64,000 nucleotides of DNA from Callorhinus ursinus (lineage: Eukaryota; Chordata; Mammalia; Carnivora; Otariidae): contig NW_020312968.1 in the NCBI RefSeq assembly GCF_003265705.1, positions 7,483,122-7,547,121 on the forward strand, read 5' to 3'. Every line of letters begins with the position of its first letter. Position 1 is the stretch's first letter. Below the pieces are notes generated by a model that saw only the letters and a list, made by a program, of their open reading frames with translations, was not told where the DNA came from and did not search any database. Below, in pieces: positions 46,401 to 58,400 of this stretch. The translations under genes were made by a program, and so were the position numbers.

Positions 46401-49400
46401 AAAAAGAAATCATATTTTAGTTTTCTATTCAGTGACAGTAAAGAGATTTTGCATAATTAAAAGAGAAAGTTACTATCTTCATTTAGTTGACCTCAACCTG
46501 TAGTTAAACCATTTTGTCCCATGCATGCAATCTCTGAAAGGATCAAATGACTCTTTTTTTAAAACTTGATATTATGGAAGGGCAAGCAGTAGTAATATTT
46601 TTCTGTAAAAATATTTTTTGTATGCAGATTTTTATTCTGTAAAAGTACTGAGCACTTACCATATGGTAAGCCTTGCACTGCATACTAACTGGTTGGATTT
46701 CGTGGCTGCGTTTTGGCTACGTGTGTTTTAAAATCAGTTTTTGTGCACTGAGTAGGTTATGCTTGTTAACAACATTTCTGTTACACTGTTTACTGAAATG
46801 TTGGTCAGCGTTATTCCTTTGTTTTTAGTAGTATGATTAAAAATCCAGTGTTTAAAAATAGAATGCTTAAATTGTGGATCACAGAGATTTTTTTTTTTTT
46901 AAGATTTTATTTATCTATTTGACAGAGAGGGACACAGCGAGAGAGGGAACACAAGCAGGGGGAGCGGGAGAGGGAGAAGCAGGCTTCCCGCCGAGCAGGG
47001 AGCCCGATGCGGGGCTCGATTCCAGGACCCCGGGATCATGACCTGAGCCGGAGGCAGATACTTAACCATTGAGCCACCCAGGTGCCCCACGGAGAAATTT
47101 TTAAAAAGAACTGAAGTAAATAATATTATGTGCTAGAACATTGAGGGAAAATTTACAAATAACTATTTATCAAACTGTGGTGGAGTTCATAGAAATGAAA
47201 GAACAAGACTGGAAATGACCAAAATATTTGAACAAATCAGAACACGTTACATATATAGAAATCATTTCTGTGGCTTTTCTGGTTACATTTCCTTTTATTC
47301 CTAATTAGAGGTTATTTTTATGGCTCTTGAAAGTACTCACTTATGTTAAGAAGCATTTGCTGGGGTGTCTGGCTGGCTCATTCGGTAGAGCATGTGACTC
47401 TTGATCTGAGGGTCGTGAGTTTGAGTCCCATGTTGAGCATGGAGATTACTTAGAGGAAAAAAAAAAAAGAAGCATTTGCTAAATTAGTAACTGGAGATCC
47501 TGGAAAGCCGGGTGCCAAAGAAAAGAAATATTTTAATATGCATTCCCCTTTAGACATTTTCTATTAGAACCGTATTTTTTTGCTACTTGAATATTCCAAA
47601 GTGTATCGGTTTGGGGCGCCTGGGTGGCTCAGTTGGTTAAGCGACTGCGTTCGGCTCAGGTCATGATCCTGGAGTCCCGGGATCGAGTCCCGCATCGGGC
47701 TCCCTGCTCAGCGGGGAGTCTGCTTCTCCCTCTGACCCTCCCACCTCTCATGCTCTCATTCTCTCTCTCAAATAAATAAATAAGTAAAATCTTTAAATAA
47801 AAATTAAATGTGACCAAAGTGTATCGGTTTGATTTTGGTTATCTTGTCCTACAGATAAAGAAGAATTTCACTTCTGTCCATCTTTCTTACGTGGAATTGA
47901 AACACATGGGTCAGCAGCAGCTGGGGCGGTATCCTGTTCATTTTCACCTGTGTGGAGACGTGGATTACAAGGGGGGGTACAGACACGCGACATTTGTGGA
48001 TGGCTTATCTATTCATCACAGCTTCTCACGCTGCCTCACTGTGCATGGGACACATGGTCTGCTGGTACGTAGCCTCTCACCACACTGATGCCTGTTAACT
48101 CTCCTGCGTTGTCACAACCTCTCCATTTGATGTAACTAAGCTCTTGTAACGCATGCCTTACTCTGTCCTCCTTTTACTGAGAATTCTGACGTTTTTCTCT
48201 ATTAAGAGATCGGTAACACCTGGCATTTGGCTTTGCCCCTTCAGTTAAGATGAAACTTCTCTTTGCGTTCTATACCAAGTGTGCCGCATGGATAGCACTT
48301 GTCATTTAAACCGCAAGCAATCATGTTACCATTGACATTACACACTTGTGTTTTTGCAGATTAAAGACACAATCGGATTTGACACACTGGGTCATTGTTT
48401 CTTTTTGGAAGATGGTGTCGAACAGAGAAATACTTTGTTCCACAATCTGGGCCTCCTCACCAAACCCGGCACCCTCCTCCCCACTGATAGGAATAACTCC
48501 ATGTGCACCACCATGCGAGACAAAGTGTTCGGCAGTTACATCCCTGTGCCTTCCACGGACTGCATGTGAGTAACTGGCAGAGAGAAAAACTCCTATGTGC
48601 AGTTCAAGGCCTTTCACTTTTTTTTTTTTAAGATTTTATTTATTTATTTGAGAGAGAGAATGAGATAGAGAGAGAGCATGGGGGGGGAGGGTCAGAGGGA
48701 GAAGCAGACTCCCTGCTGAGCAGGGAGCCCGATTCGGGACTCGATCCCAAGCCTCCAGGATCATGACCTGAGCCGAAGGCAGTCGCTTAACCAACTGAGC
48801 CACCCGGGTGCCCAAGGCCTTTAACTTTGTGGGGAAGATGTTTTGGGAAGGTTTTTTAGTGGGCAGGATTTTTTTGCTTGAGTCAGGTTTAAGTCACTTT
48901 AAAAAAATGCCTTGCAGGGCTGTTTCAACTTTCTGGATTGCTCATCCCAACAATAACCTGATTAGTAATGCAGCTGCAGGCTCGCAGGTAAGTAACATTA
49001 AATGCTTTCAGTTGTTTGGTCTTCATGTTTACAAGTATTCTGGTGTATATGGATGTAATGTCATGTGTGACAATCTAACTCAAGCACGGCATTGTTTTCT
49101 ATACTGCTTATTTCATTGAAAGCAGGATATGGTTGAGATTCTTTTTTGTTTCTTCTGCATCATTCATGCCAGTTAGTATTTATGAGTGTGGTAACATGGA
49201 TGCCAAATGGAGGAAAAGAGGTCGGCTGATGGGTGAGGTTATTGGACCTTCAGAGTGCATTTTTAGTGAATCGTGTGCAATCTTTCTGGCTTCTCATATT
49301 CAAGACATGCATGGCCGAGTGCCTCATCATTTCAGTTTTTAATTTTGATGAACAAAGAAAGCCTTAGCTTTTCTTTATGGGAATGGGTTATTCTGTAGAA

Positions 49401-52400
49401 CATTATGACAGGGGTCATTCTGGTCAAAGTGTATATCCTTTTGTTCAGTGCAGGGATCATACACACTTAGGGGCTTCATCTCCTTGGTAAAGCAGCTAAA
49501 CTCTGTGCCTTAAATTAACTGTGTGCCTTGAATTATTTCCGAGACATGCATACACACAAGAATAACCTAAGAGAATAAATGGACTATTTTTGGATAGCAG
49601 AAATGTCTCCTGGAGAAACTTGGGAGAGATTTACATTTATAGTTGAGTGTGATTTAAAACTGTTAATTTATAATGGAAAAGTGACTCTTGAAGACATTAT
49701 ACTATTATGATTATATCTGTGCTGCAAACAGAAATAGGGGCTTTGTAGCAATGCCTATTCGTATTTATATATTGTGGCTATTAAAATTTTTAAAAGGAAA
49801 GAGATACCTAGCATTATTTCCCAGGACCAAGTAGAAGATTAGTGGAAGGGAGTATTTCTTCCAGAAACCTAGGATACGGGCATCACTGGGCGATGGTGGA
49901 ATTCACTTCCGTGCTTTTCCTTAAAAACATAAAACATAAAATTCTTTTTTTCCCTAGATTTTATTTATTTATTTGAGAGACAGAGAGCACAAGTGGGGTG
50001 AGGGGCAGAGGGAGAAGTGGGCTCCCCGCTGAGCAGGGAGTCTGATGTGGGACTTGATCCCGTGACCCTGGGATCATGACCTGAGCTGAAGGCAGATGCT
50101 TAACACACTGAGTCACCCAGGCGCCCAAAACATAAAATTCTTACTTAACAGGGCAGAGACTTGGACATGTAATCATTTCAGCTTTCCGTCCATTCATTTT
50201 TTGACAAATATTTGTTGAGCCTCTACCAAGTTTGTGCTGAGTTTCTAATTAGAAGATGAGTTTTGGAGCCAAGATGGCCCTGGGTTTGATACACAGCCTT
50301 ACCCTGGGATCATCGTCTGATCTGTGTTACATTTCAAATGAACACCCAGAGCAGAGGTTCCTTTCAGCTTGTTTCAGAAGTCATGGGTTGAAGATGAAAG
50401 CAAATTGCAAATGGTTCATGAAAAAATGTAAGGTGAGGTTGCCAGAAACCCTTCCTGGGGCTCATGTGGGATGAGAAGAAAGCGGGTCTCTCGTTTTCCA
50501 TTTCATATTCGTTCTTCTTCCTTGTCATTCTGTGAGTGCTTTCTTCTCTTTCTAGAAAAACTGTTCCAGTAAAACTCATGTTTTGGCAAGGGTTTTCCTC
50601 CCAAAATAAATCAAACTCTTTCTTCTTGTACGTTTCCACTGCCTTTTACAAAGCTCCCTTTACCTGTTTTGACACCACAGTGTTTAACAGGAAACAGTTG
50701 CTACCCCCTTGATGCCCACCCCCCCCAGACTCCATTGCATCCTGGGAGGGTTTGCTCTACCCTCAGCTTTTAGGGCTGTGGTATGGAGCCTGCAGGTCTT
50801 CTACTGTGCTCTGTTTTGTGCCCCAAAGAGTAGAGGAGGCAAAGACGTTTTTTCAGCGTAGTTTGTTTTAAGACCCATCTCTAAACCTATATCATGGAAA
50901 AATGTCAAATATTGCATGCATTTTGGTGGGTAGGTATATATGCTTCCCACAGTTCATCTCTCTATGCTTCTAAAAAACTTTGTTACAATGAATGTAATAC
51001 CTAATACATATATTTTATTTCTCTATTTCCCATCAAACTATCGATTCTTTGAGAATAGCCTTACTCCACCCCTGGCACAGAGTGGTCACTAAACAAATGT
51101 TTGCCAAAAGTGAATCTATAGCATACGTTTTGGACTGTATGTTAAAGTATGAACAACCTATTCAATCAAAGTTCTGTTGCTTGAACTCGTTCTTTGCATG
51201 GGGCTGGTTTTTAATTAAACCATACAATAAAAAAAAAAAAAACCACTTGTCGTGGAGAGTAAGACCATTAATTTTGATTTTTATATCTCATTTTGAGGGT
51301 CAAAAATTGTGAAAACTGCTCTGTTAGTGCTGTTAAGGTCAGTAATACTGAAAGTGAACAGACAGGATCCAGACTGAGACAGCATCCTGATTCATGCGTG
51401 TGGTGGTTTTTTTTCTTTGGCAAAAATTTGCTTCGGGACAGGAAGGGCATTGGAGTTGTTTGAAAGAAGTCAGTGAGCTCTGCGTGTTGGCGGATAGTTG
51501 TTTAATGAATATGACTCATCTATTGATCAGGTTTGGAGGTAAACAGAAAAACACTCATATTGCTAAAAGGCCGTGCTGTCCGAGTCACACGGAAGGAAGG
51601 AAGGCTTGTTTGGTTCTAATTCTGCATTAACTTTTGAATGTAAATAATGATGGGAGAAATATATTTTTGAAAATGAGTTTTGGTATCAGCCAATTATTTC
51701 TATCTAGTACTGCGAGTAGAATTAAATTTGTTTTTTTAAAAAAAAGCATGATTATAATGACTTTGAGGGTGCTAGATGAGTGCACAACTTTCATAGTCAA
51801 TTCTGAGCCCGAAACAATGAAAAATTAGTGTTGAAAAGAGTCAGTTTGCTTACGAAGCACTTAGTTCATTGAGCATGTTTCCTAGAGTGGCTTTATAAAG
51901 TAAGGCTTTAATGATCCTGCCCTTTTAATGACAGGATGCTGGAATATGGTATTTATTCCACAAGGAACCTACGGGAGAATCCAGTGGATTGCAGCTCTTA
52001 GCAAAACCAGAACTCACTCCGTTGGGTATATTTTATAACAACAGGGTCCATTCAAGTTTTAAGGTAGGTTCCTAGGTTTTAACAAAATCGGTTCATGTGA
52101 TTTCCAGGGTTGAAGGATGGAATGCTGAGAAATACAAGTGAGAAATGTCAGTTTTCGGTAAAACTTGTCATCAGAAAAAGTAATTTGTGATTAAAAAAAC
52201 AGACCCATAACCCTTCCACATTCAGGGTTATGTACGGTATCCCATTTATACACGCACAGGCATATCCACCAACACAGTGCGTGTGCACGCGGTCTGAATA
52301 ATTATAATGATGCACTTGAGCCCTGCGTCTTTGTCCACTCCCTCGCTCCTCCCCTCCCTCCCTCTGCCTTCTTTTCAATGGTTAATATCATGTTTTGGGG

Positions 52401-55400
52401 ATGTACACATTAGATAAGAAGCACACTTTCTTCTCTCAGTTCACAGTGTCGGTAGAACTTCCTCTTGGGCATTTAATCCTAATTACGTAGTAGAATATTA
52501 TTTGTGGTATTTGACCTAACTTAAAATGATGCAGATAAGTAAACAGAAGGCCACTTAGGAAGTCCAGTTTCCACGATATTTAGCATTCATCCCCACCCTC
52601 GAGTGATAACTTATATTTGCCTCATTTTGTATCACAAGGCACTTTGATATTTTCTTTTTTTTTTTTTTAAAGATTTTATTTATTTATTCATGAGAGACAG
52701 AGAGAGAGAGAGAGGCAGAGGGAGAAGCAGGCTCCCAAGGCGCAGGGAGCCCGATGTGGGACTCGATCCCAGGACGCTGGGATCATGACCTGAGCCGAAG
52801 GCAGACGCTTAACCATCTGAGCCACCCAGGCGCCCAAGGCACTTTGATATTTTCATTTATATGATACAGTGCCCAGATTCTTTACCCTGATGTGATCCAC
52901 ATCAAAGTTCAATTAATACTTCCCATTTCCGATACTGAGAGGATCCTTTAAAAACCTAAGTGTGCTGTAGTTTGATGAGTGGAATCACTTGAAGACTTGA
53001 GAGAGCAAAAAACCTTAGTCAGAATTAATGTTTTTTGTGAGCTGAGTAGCTGATTAAAGCTAATCATTGTTGAGAGTACCATTTCAAAGTGGAAATCCTC
53101 AAAATTTTCTAATTATGTGATATAAAAAACATCTCATTCTAATTAATTTTTTAATGTCATATGCCATGAGGACATGTAATAATCTATTAATTATAAGAAT
53201 ATGAGGCCTAAATTATGAGTAGATGATTAGGTTTTAACTTGTTTAATTTTGGGCTGACTGTCCAGAATGGTACTTTATAGCCAAGGGAAACTGAACCCTG
53301 GGAGTCCTCTGAGAGTAACCTGTCATCTTTGGATCGGTGGTAAATACAGCAACACTGACTCCTTCTGCTGTGGTTGCTCACGCCCCCCAAATCTGTATCT
53401 AGTCCAGGTCCGTCACGTCTGTCTGAGCACCAACCGAGTACCATCTGGATGTCTCAGGGACATATAAGTAACATGTGTTCAAAACTAAAAATTCCTATTT
53501 TTATCCTCAGACCCATTCCCCTAGCTCTGTTTCACTGAATGAAACCACTGGTTTCCCCCTTGCCCAAACTTAGAAACATATGAATCTTTATCACTCCCTT
53601 TCCCTCACCCTTAGACATTTTGTTAATTCCTAAAGCATATCATACCTCCTAAAGAAGTCTCGCTCGATCCATTTTCCCCCATTGACGAGGCTGGCACAGG
53701 TCTAGGTCACCTTAGTTTTTCTCCTGGATTATCGAGGTCATGTCTTACCTTATCTCTTATCTCTCTTTTTGTCCCTTTCTTTTTTAAAATTTTTATTTAT
53801 TTATTTATTTTAAATTCAATTTAAGTAACATAGAGTGTATTATTCATTTCAGAGGTAGAATTTAGTGATTCATCAGTTGCATGTAACACCCAGTGCTCAG
53901 TCCATCAAGTGCCCTCCTAAATACCCATCCCCCAGTTACCCCGTTTTTGTCCCCTTCTAATCCATTATCCATCCTGTTGCCTAGAGCGTTCCTTCTTAAC
54001 GTACAGTTAATTACGTTGCCTTTGTTAAAAGTCCCGTTGAATTGATTCTAATGTATCGACTCTATGTTGTCCACCATTTGCTTCTCTTTAGCCTTCTTCC
54101 TTGCCTTTCCTCCCTCCCTGTGTTTCCTGTGAGTCCATCTGAGACTTTCTTCTCAGATGTGCCATGCTCTCCCTCGCCTCCAGGCTTTTTGTACAAATGA
54201 CACCCGTGAGTACGTTCTTCTGGGCTCTTCAGCTGCTTCCCATGCAGTCCCCGCCCTTCATCCCAACCCATTCCCTTCTGCGGCTGTGTTCTCCCCATCC
54301 TTCCTGTTTCAGCTTTAGGAGGTCACTGCTTTGTGGGGACCTCGCCTGCATCCTGTGTCCCCCACCTATGAGAAAGATCTCATTTGGTGCCTCTCTTCTG
54401 TGTTGCTCAAGCACCGTCTGCTTCCTTCATCATATGCTTATCACACTGGATTTGTTTATTTAATTGCACATCTTCCTGCTAGTTTATGTGTCAGCAACAG
54501 CAAAGGCAATGGCTTTCTTGTTAATGTATAATGCTTGGTGCCTCCCATAAGGTAGGCACTAAATAAATATTTGTTGAATGACTAAGTAAAATTATACTAA
54601 GTAAAATATCCAGAAAAGTAATTGTTTTCATAAAACCTTTGCTGTTTGTTCCTTTCGCCTCTTTTTGGTGGATGTGAGAAGCTACAACTAATTTTCATGA
54701 ATCCTTATATATGTGTAGATGGATTCTTTAGGACTCATATTCATTTCGGTCCATTATTATATTTTCCAGGCTGGCTTGTTTATTGACAAAGGTGTCAAAA
54801 CAACCAACGCTAGTGTGGCAGACCCAAGGGAGTACCTCTGTTTGGATAACAGTGCAAGGTAGGGCTCATCCTTGGACCTCACGCTCCAGCCGTATCTTGC
54901 CAAAGGAAAACTTCCTGAGTTAAGCCATTGTGCTCGCCTCTCCACTAACACTTTTATTATTTTTATTTAATTAATTATTCAATTTATTTTTTAAAAAGGT
55001 TTTATTTATTTCAGAGAGAGAGCACAGGAGAGCTTGAGTGGGGTGAGGGGCAGAGGGAGAAGCAGGCTCCCCGCTGAGCAGGGGGCCGGATCCGGGGTTC
55101 AATCCTGGGACTCCAGGATTGTGACCTGAGCCAAAGGCAGATGCTCAACCAACTGAGCCACCCAGGTGCCCCTCTGTTAACACATTTAAACTGAAGTTTT
55201 CAAAGTTTGCAGGAGGGCATTGGGAAAATATATATTTTTTTTTTGCTGTTCTAAGTCCTGTGGCTGGTGTGTTTATTTTAAAATCTTACTGAGATGCCAA
55301 AGAAGTCAGTACTTTCTCCATTTTTTTCACAGTTCTAAATGATCTTAGAGAGAAACACAGAATGAGAAAGAAAAAGGAGAGAGAGATATGGAAAATAGGG

Positions 55401-58400
55401 CCTACATTTGGCCTAAAGCAGAGCATGATTCCTTGAAAAAACGAGCTAAGATGTTTTAGTGTTGTTCCTGAAAACAAGCCGTGTAGAATTTATTGTTAGT
55501 GGTCAAAATGGAGCATTGCATTGCATGTATTTCACAGGGAAAGGTCTTGAACTTGATGAGCAAGCTAGTTTGGTTCAGTTGTCTGTAGGCTCAGAGTCCC
55601 ATCATTGCTGGTCTCTATGTTACTCTCTTTTATAACCGCAAAATGTGGTTGGAATAGGGAGAACATTTCAACAAAGTTCTCTTCTGTGCTGAATAAGAGC
55701 CAAAATAAATAACGTGTCTCCAGTGGAAATAAGAGTTTCTGGAAAAGAGATAGCAACTTAAAGTCCTATTCAGCAGAAACTGCATACGTGTTATTTTCCC
55801 GATACTTCAAGTTGACTGACCGACATCCGGTTTTGAAAGCGTGCTAGCTTTAATAGGCTCTGTTGATAGACATTTAAGAAAAAGATACCAGGTCCAGTTG
55901 TTCAGAAGGGAATAAGATAAGAGCCACACTGTGGGTTGGTGAGTGCATTTAAGTGCGAGGCAGGGTTCTTGCAACACAGTAATAAAGCATGAGATCAGGA
56001 GAAAACTGGGCAAAGTACAGTTAGTAAAATTACTCATCAGGATTCCTTAAAGGTCAAGTTGAGCCTGAAATATCTTCAGGCAACGATCAGATGGCATTTG
56101 AGAAGCCAGGAAACTATGGACATGATTTAAATAAAACACAAGTTACCAGACACCTAATAGCCGAGTGAGATATGAAATAGAGAAAGAGGAGATGAACTTA
56201 AAAAAGAAAAAGGAGCATAGAGATGACAACCAATGATGAACCAAGAAGAGAATAGTAACTGGCAAAACAAAGAAATCTTTGCTGGCAGGACACTCCTGCT
56301 TTTTTAAGAGTTTATTTTAACTGGTAGAACTAGTAGTGTGTACTTTACTTAGCATTAACAGAAAGATCCTTAAACACAACACAGTTGACTCTCTTCCCTG
56401 CCCTAAAAAATGATATGTGAGTGTATGAGTGGGTGGATGAGAATATATATTTCAGAATTCATCAGAATTCTGAATTAGACTTGACAATAAAACAATTTAT
56501 CCATAATGGCTTGAGTTCTTTACCGGGTATGGGTATATGATATTATGATGATGGTAGTTTTTTCTCTGCTCTTCATTATTTCTCTTGCCAGTTTATAAAT
56601 GCACACATATTGGGAATTAGACTCCATTTGGAATTTGTTATTGAAAAGAACGGATTATAGAAGATGAGTAACAAGACATTTGGCAGCTGGTATATACATT
56701 TAATTTTGTATAAACTAATGTGTAGACTATGCCCACATGCATTCATGCAGTCCAGACATGAGTGAAAATGATAAAACTCTAACACAATGAGTAATAAGCC
56801 AGCCCATGAATTAAACATCAGGCTCTTGGGATCCAGAAGATTTTTAGTCTGTTCAACAAAGGGGAAGTTGACTCACCAGTTAATCAGATGAGCCTTTCCT
56901 TGTGTCTTCAAGATGTGAAATGACAGGCATCCAAAGATGGGAAATTGTAACCGAAGAAAACTCTTGGTTTGAGATTGGGACATTTCATCCAAAGGAATGA
57001 AAGAGCATGAAAACCAACTAGTACTTAAAGCCATGGACAGTTAAGGGAGGTTGGAAAGCATGCTGAAAGCTCATGAATGAGGATGATAAAAATTGGGAAA
57101 GATAGCTATCATCTACACATCAAGTAGGAAAGAGGCTGAAAATAAAGAGTATCCAAGCAAGTGGTCAGCAGTTGATTTATATGGATAAGAATTTCAGAAA
57201 AGGGGCGCCTGAGTGGCTCAGTCGTTAAGCGTCTACCTTCGGCTCAGGTCATGATCCCAGGGTCCTGGGAACGAGCCCCGCATCAGGCTCCCTGCTCCGC
57301 GAGAAGCCTGCTTCTCCCTCTCCCACTCCCCCTGCTTGTGTTCCCTCTCATGCTATGTCTCTCTCTGTCAAATAAATAAATAAAATCTTAAAAAAAAAAA
57401 AAAGAATTTCAGAAAAGACAGGATGGCGGCAGCAGTGTTGCCTTATGATACTTTCTTTTTTTTGCCTGCTTTTAGAACATTGTATAGTTTTCTTTCCAGA
57501 ACTCTTCCGTCTGCTTGATATTATGTAATGACTGCGAATCTGTTTTCCAGCAAGCACAATGCCAGAGAGTGGGTGATGGCCTAGAGTCAGACTTTTCACC
57601 CCTTAGGTCAGAGCTATTTAGTGTAATGGGTCATATACACAGTCGAAGGGCGGATATAACGCTTGCCAGATTGGTCTCCTGTGGTCCATTGTCTACAATC
57701 CTTTCACCAAGTAGCAGCTAGTGACCAGTTTAAAAAAAAAAAAAAAGTGAAATCTAGTTGTATCACTTCCTTGCTTCCCTGTTTCTGAAGACTGTCCGTC
57801 ACATCTATCTGTCTGTCTTTCTATTTATCCACCTACTTTTTTGAGGTATTACCATGTAACTGTGCATATTTAATGTATATACCTCGGGGAGTTTGGGGAT
57901 AGGTATACACCCATGAAACCATCACCACTGTCAGGGTCATAGACCTAGCCATCACCTCCCGAAGTTTTCTCTCACATCCTTTATCATTTTATTTTATTTT
58001 ATTTTTTAAAAAGTTATTATTTATTTATTTTTTTAAAAAAGATTTTATTTATTTGTCAGAGAGAGAGACAGAGCACAAGCAGGGGGAGAGGCAGAGGCAG
58101 AGGGAGAGGCAGAGGCAGAGGGAGAAGCAGGCTCCCCGCTGAGCAACGAGCCCGATGTGGGACTCGATCCCAGGACCCCGGGACCATGACCTGAGCCAAA
58201 GGCAGGTGCTTAACCGACTGAGCCACCCAGGCGTCCCTCCTTTATCATTTTAAAAATTTAAGAATATTTTTTATGTATCTGTGGTAAGAGCATTTACCCT
58301 AAGATCTACACTCTGAGCAAATGTTAAATGCACAATAGAAGATTATTAGCTATGGGCACCAGGCTGTATGGTAGATCCTTAGAATTTATTTATTTTGCAT

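Larger units (their letters stand above)
46111..47854 (+). other. CEMIP2: CEMIP2 intron 7
   Basis: 1,744 nt, GTAGGC to TTGTCCTACAG. Four SINEs make up about 40 percent of it. 46,362-46,888 holds nothing recognised. Confidence 0.93.
52064..54769 (+). other. CEMIP2: CEMIP2 intron 11
   Basis: 2.7 kb, GTAGGT to TATTTTCCAG. Contains one SINE, an L1 3' fragment and L2-like sequence. 52,064-52,635 and 52,855-53,500 hold nothing recognised. Confidence 0.93.
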
